Below are positions 36,079 through 44,726 of a stretch of 64,000 bases of DNA, in pieces; the first letter of the stretch is position 1, and each line of letters starts with the position of its first letter. The notes beneath the pieces are model-generated. The model did no database searches. It was given only the letters and a program-made list of their open reading frames with translations, and had not been told where the DNA came from. The stretch covers positions 868,001 to 932,000 of the forward strand of contig CP129480.1 of assembly GCA_030583885.1 (NCBI GenBank). Reading direction: 5' to 3'. The stretch is from Anaerolineales bacterium. GTDB lineage: Bacteria; Chloroflexota; Anaerolineae; Anaerolineales; Villigracilaceae. The position numbers and the translations under genes were made by a program.

Positions 36079-37086
36079 TTACACTTTCGGCAGATTCAGT
36101 AGCAGCACTTCTGCCAGCAATCTCGAATTGACGTTGCGGTCCATCTTTTCGAGCGCGGATTCGTGTTCGTTGACCACCTTCCGCGCAGTGGACAGGTCCA
36201 GCCGCCCGGCCAGGAACTCGATCTCCATGTTGCGGTCAATATTAATAAGCGGACTGCCTGCGCCCGCCGCGCGCAGCATCACATCCCGCCAGTAGGAGAG
36301 CCAGATCATGATGGTCTGGCGCATGGTATCCTTGTCTTTGGAGAGTTTGTCGGCGTAGGAGAATTTTTCCACGCGAGGGGCAGGCAGGAGCGTTTGAAGA
36401 TCGTCCAGTCTTTCCTCGCGTTTTTCAAGCAGGGTTGCATCGTCAACCAGTTTGCGAGCGTAGCCGGGACGTCCGCCGGAAATATGCGCCAGCAGGCGGG
36501 CGCGGTCTGCTTCCATGCCGCGCATCATCAGATCCACCGCGACGGTTTCAGTGGGAAGTGGACGCAGACGCAGGACCTCACACCGCGAAACAATGGTTGG
36601 CAGGAGTCCTTCGGGGGTATCGGCGGTCAGCAAAAGGATGGCGTGGGCCGGCGCTTCCTCGAGCGTTTTGAGCAGGGCATTGGATGCATTATCGTTGGCT
36701 TCCTGAAAGCGTAAAAAAATAACCACGCGATATTTTGATTGAAAAGGTTTTAGCGACAGGGAACGCTGCACCTCGCGGACCTGATCCACTTTGAGGATGC
36801 CGCCTTCCTTTGGGGCGAACTCATTATCCATCGCCTGGATCACGGTCAGGTCGGGATGCTGCATGGACTCGATCTGCTTGCAGGTGCGGCAGGTCAGGCA
36901 TGGCTCGCCAGCCGTAACGGGATGTTCGCAGTTCAAAGATTGGGCGAGGCGCAAAGCCAGCGTCCGCCGGCCCAGGCCGGGCGGTCCGCAAAAAAGATAG
37001 GCATGGCGGATCTCGCCGCGTGCGGCATGCTGGCGGAGCATATCCACTGCCCATTCATGTCCGAGGATGTTCCAGTTGTTGATCAT
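36079..37086 (-). CDS. holB: DNA polymerase III subunit delta'
   Basis: A clamp-loader subunit of 335 residues. The AAA+ features are LFCGPPGLGRRTLALRLAQ (P-loop, somewhat degenerate), the zinc cluster CEHPVTAGEPCLTCRTCKQ, the Walker-B-like region YRVVIFLRFQEANDNASNALLKTLEE, and TIVSRCEVLRLRPL with the SRC arginine finger. The C-terminal third forms the clamp-loader collar. It is followed on the same strand by rsgA upstream, with 30 bases between them. Confidence 0.9.
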   Translation of the reverse strand: MINNWNILGHEWAVDMLRQHAARGEIRHAYLFCGPPGLGRRTLALRLAQSLNCEHPVTAGEPCLTCRTCKQIESMQHPDLTVIQAMDNEFAPKEGGILKVDQVREVQRSLSLKPFQSKYRVVIFLRFQEANDNASNALLKTLEEAPAHAILLLTADTPEGLLPTIVSRCEVLRLRPLPTETVAVDLMMRGMEADRARLLAHISGGRPGYARKLVDDATLLEKREERLDDLQTLLPAPRVEKFSYADKLSKDKDTMRQTIMIWLSYWRDVMLRAAGAGSPLINIDRNMEIEFLAGRLDLSTARKVVNEHESALEKMDRNVNSRLLAEVLLLNLPKV

Positions 37087-37116
37087 CAGCGCTCAGTATC
37101 CAGTCATAAATCGTTG

Positions 37117-38046
37117 TCACTCCTGCCCGGAGCGCAGTCTCACATACGAATCATATCGTTCCGCATGAATCCTCCCATCCTTCAACGCCGCCAGCACGGC
37201 ACAGCCGGGCTCGTGCTGATGTGTGCAATCGCTGAACTGGCAGTGCGGAACAAGATCGCGCAGCTCCGGGAAATAGGCATCCATTTCCTCGGGCTGTGTA
37301 TCCCATAATGCCAGTGACTTCCAGCCCGGTGTATCCGCCACATATCCGCCGCCTTCCAATGGGAACATCTGGCGCGTGACGGTGGTGTGTTTGCCCTTTC
37401 CCATGGATTTGCTGATCTCGTTCACCGCCAGCCCAAGCCCCGGTTGAAGCGCGTTCAATAAACTGGATTTCCCCACACCGCTGGGTCCTGCCAGCGCCGA
37501 GATCTTATTTTTTAACACAGCGCGCAATTCATCCAGGCCCTGTTCGATTTTTACGGACGTATAGATGACGTGATAGCCAATATCTTCATAGAGACCAAAA
37601 AGATCCCTGGCGTTTTGAACAAGGTCGATTTTGTTGGCAACGATGATGACCGCAATTCTTTGTTTTTCGGCAATGACAAGAAAACGATCCAGCATCTTCA
37701 ACCTTGGATCGGGATTTGCACACGCGAAGACGAAGACCGCCTGATCCGCATTGGCCAGCAGAACCTGTTGATAGATGCCCTGCGGGCGCGGATCCAGCCT
37801 GACCAGGGCTTGTTTGCGCTCTTCGATATTTTCCATCACCCCGCTGCCATCTTCCAGAAGCGTGATGCTGACACGGTCTCCCAGTGCAGCAATATCCCCG
37901 ACGGCTTTTCCCTGTTTGAGCTTCCCGCGCAATTGACAAATAACAACGCCCTCCCCGGTTTCCACCCAAAAGAAACCGGATTGGGCTTTGGTGATCAAAC
38001 CTTGTTTGGTGGCTGCTTTTGTCAAACGCTCACCTTTTTCTTTCAA
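37117..38046 (-). CDS. rsgA: ribosome small subunit GTPase RsgA
   Basis: This late 30S assembly GTPase has the circularly permuted G-domain order: VANKIDLV (G4) comes first, then GPSGVGKSSLLNAL (G1), the KGKHTTVTRQ switch (G2), and DTPGWKSLAL (G3). An OB-fold occupies residues 15-75. The C-terminal zinc site CQFSDCTHQHEPGC is intact. The 309-residue length is typical. It probably shares a transcript with holB. Confidence 0.95.
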   Translation of the reverse strand: MKEKGERLTKAATKQGLITKAQSGFFWVETGEGVVICQLRGKLKQGKAVGDIAALGDRVSITLLEDGSGVMENIEERKQALVRLDPRPQGIYQQVLLANADQAVFVFACANPDPRLKMLDRFLVIAEKQRIAVIIVANKIDLVQNARDLFGLYEDIGYHVIYTSVKIEQGLDELRAVLKNKISALAGPSGVGKSSLLNALQPGLGLAVNEISKSMGKGKHTTVTRQMFPLEGGGYVADTPGWKSLALWDTQPEEMDAYFPELRDLVPHCQFSDCTHQHEPGCAVLAALKDGRIHAERYDSYVRLRSGQE

Positions 38047-38120
38047 GAGACCCTAAAAGTTTCCCTGTTTGGGAAAAGACTGTGTAAGGGCGGCCTTTAG
38101 TACCCATATGCAGAGGCATG

Positions 38121-40358
38121 TTATGGTTGGAATCCGCCGAACGGCGTGGGCGTGGGGAGCGGCTGCCCGATCTGACCGAAATCATAAAACACCCTGCCCG
38201 GACTTCCAAAGTAATAGGCCTCCACCATGTAACGGAAGATCGGCACGCCATAATCGGACCCCTGACCGATGTTCTCGACGATCACCGCAATGGCAATATG
38301 AGGCTTGCCAGTTCGATCCTCCTCGTTCAAGGTATAGCCGGCAAACCAGGCGTGGGGCAAACCGCTGCCAGATTCGGCGGTACCGGTCTTTCCGGCCGTA
38401 TCGAACTGGATGCCGCGGATGTTGTTACGCGCCGTACCGAGATTGAAGTTCGTCACCATGAACATGGCTTCCTGCAGGATCTGCAGGTTCTCGTCGCGCA
38501 GAGGAAGCGTTCCGGTTGCTTCGGGGCGGAAGGCGAGTTTCGGGTCGCCGTCCACCGGCTGGATCGTCTCGACGATCTGCGGACGGTACAAGGTCCCGCC
38601 GTTCGCGATTGCCGCCATAAGCCTTGCCACCTGCAAGGGTGTGACCTGCACGTCGCCCTGCCCAATGGCCTGGTTGACGGCATCCACGGGAGTGGTGGGA
38701 TCCAGAATCTGTCCGCTGGCTTCGGGGACCTGCTCGATGCCGGTGGGGGAACCGAAGCCAAACGCGCGTGCCATATTGGCAATGTCCGTCTGACGGTCAA
38801 AATTATATAGGTCCAGGCCGATGTGCCAGAAATACGGGTTGCACGAACGCATCAAGCCTTCCTGCAGGGTGAGCAGGCCCGAGGGTGTGGTGGTCGAGGT
38901 GTTACAGAATTCGCCTCTGGCAAGCGCCTGCTGGCAGTATTCATACGTCCAGTCATACAGGACACGGTCGGGCAGTTCCCTGAATTCGTACTGGCAGTCG
39001 TATTGAGTATCTTTCAGATACAAGCCGCTTTCCAATGCGGCCGCAAAGGGGACGATCTTGAAGACCGAGCCGAGCGGATATTGTCCCTGTGTGGCGCGAT
39101 TAAGCAGGGGATTGTTTGGGTTGTTCAATAAATTGCTCAAGCCGATGTTGTTCGGGTTGGTGGGCTCGAAGTAATTGGTGTCGAAATCCGGGCTGGATGC
39201 CATGGCAAGCACACGCCCGGTATCCACTTCAAGGACGACAATGGCGCCGCGGAAGAACTCCAAGGCGGACTGCGCATAGAGCTGCAGGTTGTTATCGATG
39301 GTCAGATAGATTGAGTCGGCGGCCTGAGGACTGCTCTGCCCCAGCGTGGCGATGATCTGCCCGTCTGCGGCAACCACGCGCAGCGTGCCGCCATGCTGTC
39401 CGGCGAGGTACTCCTCCGCCCAGCTTTCAATACCCTGCTGCCCGACCTTTTCACTTCCGTTGTAGCCGCGGCGGCGGTAGGAATCGTATTGTTCCGGCGA
39501 AATGGACAGGGTGAAACCGACCGCCTGGGGTGCTATGCCGGTTTCAAAGTAGTAGCGGGATGAATAACTTTGCACCACCAACCCGCCGGGATTGAGGGAG
39601 AGCAGCCGTTGGGCTTCGGCGCGGGTTCCTTCGCACATGGGCAGGTACCAGCCGGGTCCCGAGGCGTCAATTTGATTTTCAATGGCGAGGGGATCGAGTC
39701 CGCACAATGCGCCGAGTTCCCCGGTCAGCAGTTCGCGCAGGTCCGGGTCGATCTGCCCCGTCTGGATGCCAAAGGCGAAGGCGTCCGCCTGTGTGACGAT
39801 GGGTTGACCTTCGCGGTCATAAATGTCGCCGCGCGCGGGGACGCTGTACTCCATGACAAGCTGGTTGCCGCCTGCGAGGTCGGGCAGGATCAAGCCATCG
39901 TCCCATTCCACCTTCCAGCTGTTGTTTTCATTGGCAAGGCGCATGACGATCTCGCGCTGGATATCGCCGGCCAAAACGGTTTTGTAGGTGATGCTGTACA
40001 CAACCTCGGCGTTGACCGGGCTGAGCTGGGAGGAGCGGATCGAATACTCGATTTCCGACAGGCTCATTTCGTTCAAGGCATTGTTCCAGCGTTTGGAGAA
40101 ATCCTCCAATGTGATCGCAGCGCGGCTGTTCTGCGCCAGCATGTTGTACATGGATTCATAATCGTCCTGCTGCAGCGCATCCAAAAATGCCATTACCGCC
40201 GCCTGTGCATCCGGTGCGGGGGTTACGCCCGCTTGTGGTGTGGGCAGCGGCGCGGAAGTGGGACCGCCCAGAATGGGTGGCAGGCTGCTTCCGTTTGAAA
40301 CACAGGCGGAGAGGAAAACAAGGATGATGACTGTGTAGATCCAGCGTAATGGCTTCAT
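38121..40358 (-). CDS. lipoprotein penicillin-binding protein with NTF2-like domain (PBP2a/PBP3-like)
   Basis: A 745-residue class B transpeptidase. The N-terminus is a lipoprotein signal (IYTVIILVFLSAC) rather than the usual uncleaved anchor. Next come an NTF2-like MecA_N domain (about 45-165), a dimerisation domain, and the transpeptidase domain. Its active-site motifs are GSVFK (SxxK), SCN (SxN) and KTGTAESG. It should cross-link peptidoglycan outside the membrane. This fits Chloroflexota with a thin murein, but the wall type is not shown here. The ATG at 40358 is preceded by AAAGGAAA; an upstream in-frame start overlaps maf and is rejected. Confidence 0.88.
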   Translation of the reverse strand: MKPLRWIYTVIILVFLSACVSNGSSLPPILGGPTSAPLPTPQAGVTPAPDAQAAVMAFLDALQQDDYESMYNMLAQNSRAAITLEDFSKRWNNALNEMSLSEIEYSIRSSQLSPVNAEVVYSITYKTVLAGDIQREIVMRLANENNSWKVEWDDGLILPDLAGGNQLVMEYSVPARGDIYDREGQPIVTQADAFAFGIQTGQIDPDLRELLTGELGALCGLDPLAIENQIDASGPGWYLPMCEGTRAEAQRLLSLNPGGLVVQSYSSRYYFETGIAPQAVGFTLSISPEQYDSYRRRGYNGSEKVGQQGIESWAEEYLAGQHGGTLRVVAADGQIIATLGQSSPQAADSIYLTIDNNLQLYAQSALEFFRGAIVVLEVDTGRVLAMASSPDFDTNYFEPTNPNNIGLSNLLNNPNNPLLNRATQGQYPLGSVFKIVPFAAALESGLYLKDTQYDCQYEFRELPDRVLYDWTYEYCQQALARGEFCNTSTTTPSGLLTLQEGLMRSCNPYFWHIGLDLYNFDRQTDIANMARAFGFGSPTGIEQVPEASGQILDPTTPVDAVNQAIGQGDVQVTPLQVARLMAAIANGGTLYRPQIVETIQPVDGDPKLAFRPEATGTLPLRDENLQILQEAMFMVTNFNLGTARNNIRGIQFDTAGKTGTAESGSGLPHAWFAGYTLNEEDRTGKPHIAIAVIVENIGQGSDYGVPIFRYMVEAYYFGSPGRVFYDFGQIGQPLPTPTPFGGFQP

Positions 40359-40369
40359 TACGTTTCCTT

Positions 40370-41035
40370 TCAAGATACCCGTTCGCCGCTCAGGATCGCG
40401 GAGGAAACGGGACATTGGTAATTCAATAAAGACTGGCAGGCTGCGGGAACGTCTGCGGTGGGGGCGATGTTAAATTTTTGCAATGCGCGCAGGACATGGC
40501 ACATCGGCAGTCCCATCACGCTGGCGTAACATCCCTGCATGGATGCGACAGGCAGGAACTCGGAATGCTGAATGGCGTACGCGCCGGCCTTGTCCAGCGG
40601 GTCACCTGTTTTGATGTAGGCGCGGATCTCATCATCCGAATAATTCCGCATCGGCACATCCGTCACGGAGAACTCTGTCAGCGTTTTGCCATCCCGCATT
40701 CTGTGCAGGGCAAGCCCGGTGTAGACCTGATGCGTGCGTCCGCGCAGCTGCTTCAACATTCCTTCAGCGTCCTGTGCATTAACCGGCTTGCCGAGGATGA
40801 CATCGCCATCCACCACGGTGGTATCCGAGCCGATGATGACCGCATCCGACTCCGCCTTGTCTTTGATCGCCAGAGCCTTGGCCTGCGCCAGCCGAAGAAC
40901 ATACTCTGCCGGCGTTTCGTTTGCAAGCGGCGTTTCGTCCACATCTGCACCGATGACGTTGAACTCCCAATTCCCCAGCGCAAACAGTTGACGCCTGCGC
41001 GGTGAATTGGACGCCAGTATCAGTTTTTTATTCAC
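40370..41035 (-). CDS. maf: Maf-like nucleoside triphosphate pyrophosphatase
   Basis: The 221-residue protein has the family signature LILASNSPRRRQLF, DVDET, the substrate loop AKALAIKDKAE, and IIGSDTTVVDGDVILGKP. Members hydrolyse non-canonical or excess nucleotides (dTTP/UTP or m7GTP types) and limit septum formation. It starts with GTG. TAGAAT ends seven bases before it, so the transcript is probably leaderless. The C-terminus (after about 185) is longer than usual and unconserved. It is followed closely by the PBP gene. Confidence 0.9.
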   Translation of the reverse strand: MNKKLILASNSPRRRQLFALGNWEFNVIGADVDETPLANETPAEYVLRLAQAKALAIKDKAESDAVIIGSDTTVVDGDVILGKPVNAQDAEGMLKQLRGRTHQVYTGLALHRMRDGKTLTEFSVTDVPMRNYSDDEIRAYIKTGDPLDKAGAYAIQHSEFLPVASMQGCYASVMGLPMCHVLRALQKFNIAPTADVPAACQSLLNYQCPVSSAILSGERVS

Positions 41036-41168
41036 GCGCAGGATTCTATCACAGAGTAATTTACGACCTTAAGTGAGGACAAGAGCGGTTGATAAAATTT
41101 TCCCTCTGGCATCATCCTTCATAGGGTTGTAAAATCCCGTTAAATCTGTCTGGACAAACGGAGGCGAA

Positions 41169-41741
41169 ATGAACGAATTGCAGGAGCGTATTTTGAAGGA
41201 GGGGCAGGTGCTCGGCGGCGGGATTTTGAAAGTGGACAGCTTTGTCAATCATCAGGTGGACCCAAACCTCATGGACGTCTGCGGACGGGAATTTGCCAGA
41301 CGCTTCGCAAATGTCGGCGCGACCAAGATCCTGACCGCTGAGATCTCCGGCATCGCGCCCGCACTGACTACTGCCCTTCATATGAGACTGCCCGTCGTCT
41401 ATGCCCGCAAGACCAAACCCATCACCATGCCGGACCAGGTCTATCTCACCCTTGCGCCCTCACACACGAAGGGGCGCATGGTCGAACTCATTGTCTCGCC
41501 TGAATATCTGGCGGACGACGAAAAAGTCCTCATCATTGATGACTTCCTCGCCAGCGGGCAGACCATCCTCGGTCTCGCGCGTCTCGCGGAAGCCTCCGGC
41601 TCCAAGATCGTCGGCATTGGCGCGCTCATCGAGAAGATCTTCGAAGGCGGACGCGATGTGCTTTCTTCCCTGGGCGTACCGATCGAATCCATTGCCTGCA
41701 TCAAATCACTGGATGATGGGAAGATCACCTTCGTTGATTAA
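41169..41741 (+). CDS. xpt: xanthine phosphoribosyltransferase
   Basis: It salvages xanthine to XMP with PRPP. The 190-residue protein matches Xpt throughout: MNELQERILKEGQVLGGGILKVDSFVNHQVDP, the PRPP loop VLIIDDFLASGQTILGL, and the hood region. Its product XMP is the substrate of GuaA, encoded just downstream. GGAGGC precedes the ATG. No purine riboswitch is visible in the leader. Confidence 0.95.
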   Translation: MNELQERILKEGQVLGGGILKVDSFVNHQVDPNLMDVCGREFARRFANVGATKILTAEISGIAPALTTALHMRLPVVYARKTKPITMPDQVYLTLAPSHTKGRMVELIVSPEYLADDEKVLIIDDFLASGQTILGLARLAEASGSKIVGIGALIEKIFEGGRDVLSSLGVPIESIACIKSLDDGKITFVD

Positions 41742-42075
41742 GAAACTTCTCTGGATCCTCTCTCCCTTCATTGGCTGGATTCTCGTCTACATGAATTTCC
41801 TCATCCCGGTCACACGCCTCCGTGAGACCCCGAACCTGGTCGCTTTCCGTCATCCTTCCCCGGGCTACAAGTTTCACGTGCTCATCGTCCCGAAGCGAAA
41901 GGTGAAGACCCTTGCAGAACTTGACCCCCAGGATACCGCCTTCCTCACGGACCTGTACTCCACCGCCCAAAGCCTCGTGAACGAATTCGACCTCAAGGCC
42001 TATCGACTCATCGTCAACGGCGGGGGGTATCAGGATTTCCCGCATTTGCATTTTCATCTTATTTCAAACACGTAG
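41734..42075 (+). CDS. HIT-family protein with N-terminal hydrophobic segment
   Basis: The frame contains the HIT signature YQDFPHLHFHLIS (three histidines HxHxH) and the upstream NLVAFRHPSPGYKFHVLIVPKR. HIT proteins hydrolyse or transfer nucleotides. The start is uncertain. TTG at 41734, overlapping xpt by 8 bases, gives a hydrophobic N-terminus (KKLLWILSPFIGWILVYMNF). ATG at 41791 gives 94 residues without it. The hydrophobic reading keeps sensible codon use, so the longer form is given. Membrane attachment would be unusual for this family. Confidence 0.65.
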   Translation: MIKKLLWILSPFIGWILVYMNFLIPVTRLRETPNLVAFRHPSPGYKFHVLIVPKRKVKTLAELDPQDTAFLTDLYSTAQSLVNEFDLKAYRLIVNGGGYQDFPHLHFHLISNT

Positions 42076-42078
42076 GGA

Positions 42079-42106
42079 CACAGCGCCGCTGTGCCCCTAC
42101 AGGATT
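42079..42106. repeat. GTAGGGACACAGCGCCGCTGTGCCCCTAC palindrome
   Basis: Arms GTAGGGACACAGCG and CGCTGTGCCCCTAC meet at CGC/GCG with one mismatch. A relative with GCTCAGC instead of ACACAGC lies at 62208-62236. Confidence 0.75.
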
Positions 42107-42111
42107 AAATT

Positions 42112-43647
42112 ATGAATTCCATCGCCATTCTCGATTTCGGTTCCCAATACGCCCAGATCATCGCCCGCCGCGTGCGCGAAGCGCAGGTCTATTGCGAATT
42201 ATTCCCATGGGACGCAGCGCAGGAAAAGATCCTTTCGATCCAGCCGAAGGGATTTATTTTGTCCGGTGGACCCAAATCCGTCTACGAAGAGAACGCCCCC
42301 TTCATTCAAGATTTCATCCTCGAAAGCGGACTTCCCATCCTTGGTATTTGCTACGGCATGCAAGCCCTGACCCACGCCCTCGGCGGCAAAGTAGACCCGT
42401 CCGCACAGCGCGAATATGGACATGCTGAAATTCAATCTCTGATCTCCAATCCTCTAACCTCCAACCTCTCCACCGTCTGGATGTCCCACGGCGACAAAGT
42501 TACCCAACTTCCCGAAGGCTTTGAACCCTTGGCAAAATCGGGCAACAGTCCCTACGCGGCAATGGGTGATCTCAAACGAAAATACTTCGGCGTGCAATTT
42601 CATCCCGAAGTGCATCACACTCCGAACGGAAGTGAATTGCTCAAGCATTTTGCGATTGATATTTGCGGCGCAAAACCAGACTGGACCGCCGCCTCCATCA
42701 TCGGTGACAGCGTCAAACGGATTTGCGGGCAGGTGGGGAGCGAACGCGTCCTCGCGGCAGTTTCGGGCGGCGTGGATTCTTCCGTGGCGGCGGCGCTCGT
42801 TCACAAAGCCATCGGTGACCAGCTCGTCTGCGTATTTGTGGATACGGGCCTGCTTCGAGCCGATGAGGGGGCGCAGGTCGCTTCCGCCTTTCGGGGTGGG
42901 TTGCATGCGGAACTCATCACCGTGGAAGCCAGCGACGAATTCATCGGTGCGTTGAAGGGTGAGACGGACCCGGAAAAGAAACGCAGGATTGTCGGCGAGA
43001 AATTCATCCGTATCTTCGAGCGCGAGGCGAAGAACCTCGGTCAGCCAAAGTTTTTGGTGCAGGGGACGATCTATCCCGATGTGGTCGAATCCTCTGCGTC
43101 CGATAGAAACAAAGCCGAAAAGATCAAGACCCATCACAACGTGGGCGGACTTCCCGAAGACATGGAATTTGAACTCGTCGAACCGCTGAGATATTTATTT
43201 AAGGATGAAGTCCGTTTGGTGGGGGAGGCGCTTGGACTGAGCGAAAGCCTCGTTTGGCGGCAGCCATTCCCGGGTCCGGGCTTGACCGTACGCTGTCTCG
43301 GGGAGTGCACGCCACAGCGTGTATCCCGCCTGCGGGCGGCGGACAGGATCCTCTTGGAGGAATTATCCAATGCAGGGCTTTTAGGGAAAGGTGCGCAGAC
43401 TTCACAGGCATTTGTGGTTTTGCTGCCTGTTCGTTCTGTTGGCGTGATGGGCGACCAGCGCACCTATCAGGAGGCGGCCGCGATCCGCGCGGTGACCACG
43501 GATGATTTCATGACCGCCGATTGGGCACGCCTGCCGCAGGATTTGCTGGCGAAGGTTTCGAATCGTATAGTCAATGAAGTGGAGGGAATCAACCGCGTGG
43601 TGTATGATATTACGAGCAAGCCGCCTGCGACCATTGAATGGGAATGA
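42112..43647 (+). CDS. guaA: GMP synthase (glutamine-hydrolysing)
   Basis: It aminates XMP to GMP. Residues 1-190 are the class I amidotransferase domain, with the nucleophile in [13 protein letters not shown] and the His-Glu pair in [10 protein letters not shown]. The ATP-pyrophosphatase P-loop is [13 protein letters not shown]. The C-terminal dimerisation domain ends [11 protein letters not shown]. Between HAEI and VWMSHGD the residues [12 protein letters not shown] come from a CCTCTAACCTCCAACCTC-like repeat that keeps the frame. At 511 residues the length is normal. Confidence 0.97.
   Translation: MNSIAILDFGSQYAQIIARRVREAQVYCELFPWDAAQEKILSIQPKGFILSGGPKSVYEENAPFIQDFILESGLPILGICYGMQALTHALGGKVDPSAQREYGHAEIQSLISNPLTSNLSTVWMSHGDKVTQLPEGFEPLAKSGNSPYAAMGDLKRKYFGVQFHPEVHHTPNGSELLKHFAIDICGAKPDWTAASIIGDSVKRICGQVGSERVLAAVSGGVDSSVAAALVHKAIGDQLVCVFVDTGLLRADEGAQVASAFRGGLHAELITVEASDEFIGALKGETDPEKKRRIVGEKFIRIFEREAKNLGQPKFLVQGTIYPDVVESSASDRNKAEKIKTHHNVGGLPEDMEFELVEPLRYLFKDEVRLVGEALGLSESLVWRQPFPGPGLTVRCLGECTPQRVSRLRAADRILLEELSNAGLLGKGAQTSQAFVVLLPVRSVGVMGDQRTYQEAAAIRAVTTDDFMTADWARLPQDLLAKVSNRIVNEVEGINRVVYDITSKPPATIEWE
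42434..42472. repeat. CTCCAATCCTCTAACCTCC-type short tandem repeat inside guaA
   Basis: Degenerate units (TCTGATCTCC, AATCCTCTAACC, TCCAACCTCTCC) are read in frame as [13 protein letters not shown] in the variable loop before the conserved VWMSHGD. Confidence 0.6.
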
Positions 43648-43787
43648 GCGACTTTGCCGTTTCTCTCTCGTACATAACACTGTACGTCGAGGTTTGCCCG
43701 TGACAGGGCCAGCCATCATCTACGGTCGGCGGTCAGAATAAAAAATGAACGCTTGTACGGTGGAGAAATTACACATTTGGAGGCGGT

Positions 43788-44726
43788 ATGAATAATTTCA
43801 ATCTTGGCGAGGTGCTTACACGCGCCTGGCAGATCATCTGGAAACATAAAATCTTGTGGGTCTTCGGCGTCTTTGCCGTGTTCGCGAGCGGAGGCGGCGG
43901 GGGGGGTGGAGGCGGCGGAGGCAGTAGTTATCAAACAGGTTCTGAGGATTTTCCATTTTCAACCAGTGAGATGGAACGCGGATTTCAGCAGGTTGGTCAG
44001 TTCCTCGAACAAAACCTGTGGATCATCCTTGTGGCTGTCGTCTTTATCATCCTGCTGTCCCTCCTGTTCTATGCACTGGGCATCATGGGCAGGATCGGTT
44101 TGATTCAGGGCGCGTATAAGGTTGAAAAAGGCGCCGAACACCTGGCCTTCGCCGAACTTTGGTCGGAGAGCATGCCGTACTTCTGGCGCATCTTCGGCTT
44201 GAACTTTTTGATCGGGCTGGCGGTGGCAGTTCTGCTCGTCCCGCTGGTGTTGTTTGGCGTGATTACCGCAGGCGTAGGCTTCCTCTGCATCCTTCCGCTG
44301 ATCTGCATCCTGATCCCGATCAGTTGGGTGGTGATGGTTATTCTGGAGCAGGCGCAAGCTGCCATCGTGGTCGAGAACCTCGGCATGTGGGAGGGCTTCA
44401 AACGCGGCTGGGAGATCGTGAAAACCAATGCGGTTAACTTCATCATCCTTGGGCTGGTGTTGTTTGTCGGCGGCGCGGTCATTGGCATCGTCATCGCGTT
44501 TCCCATCATTATTGCGGTTGTTCCCCTCGCCATCGGTGCAAATTCGCTCGAGGAGACGCTTATGCCCCTCTATATTGCGCTGGCATGCTGCGCTCTTTAC
44601 ATTCCCGTGCTTTACCTTCTCACTGGTATACTCACCGCCTATATCCAGTCCGTGTGGACGCTGACCTACCTGCGCCTGTCCAGGCCGCGGGATGAAGCGC
44701 CTGTTTTTGTTGAGGGTAATGCGTAA
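43788..44726 (+). CDS. polytopic membrane protein with polyglycine run
   Basis: The 312-residue protein has about six membrane helices. It begins NLGEVLTRAWQIIWKHKILWVFGVFAVFA, a pattern common to DUF7847/DUF975-type membrane proteins, then a run of 11 glycines at about 35-45. Later segments (GLIQGAYKVEKGAEHLAFAELW, FKRGWEIVKTNAVNFIILGLV) also fit that group. The function is unknown. GGAGGC precedes the ATG. The stop overlaps the start of the VWA/FHA gene, so the three genes up to the phosphatase form an operon. Confidence 0.78.
   Translation: MNNFNLGEVLTRAWQIIWKHKILWVFGVFAVFASGGGGGGGGGGGSSYQTGSEDFPFSTSEMERGFQQVGQFLEQNLWIILVAVVFIILLSLLFYALGIMGRIGLIQGAYKVEKGAEHLAFAELWSESMPYFWRIFGLNFLIGLAVAVLLVPLVLFGVITAGVGFLCILPLICILIPISWVVMVILEQAQAAIVVENLGMWEGFKRGWEIVKTNAVNFIILGLVLFVGGAVIGIVIAFPIIIAVVPLAIGANSLEETLMPLYIALACCALYIPVLYLLTGILTAYIQSVWTLTYLRLSRPRDEAPVFVEGNA

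Noticed and set aside
41041..41168. Possible purine riboswitch before xpt
   Set aside because: The conserved core sequences of the purine aptamer are not present; only an ordinary leader with a ribosome site is seen.
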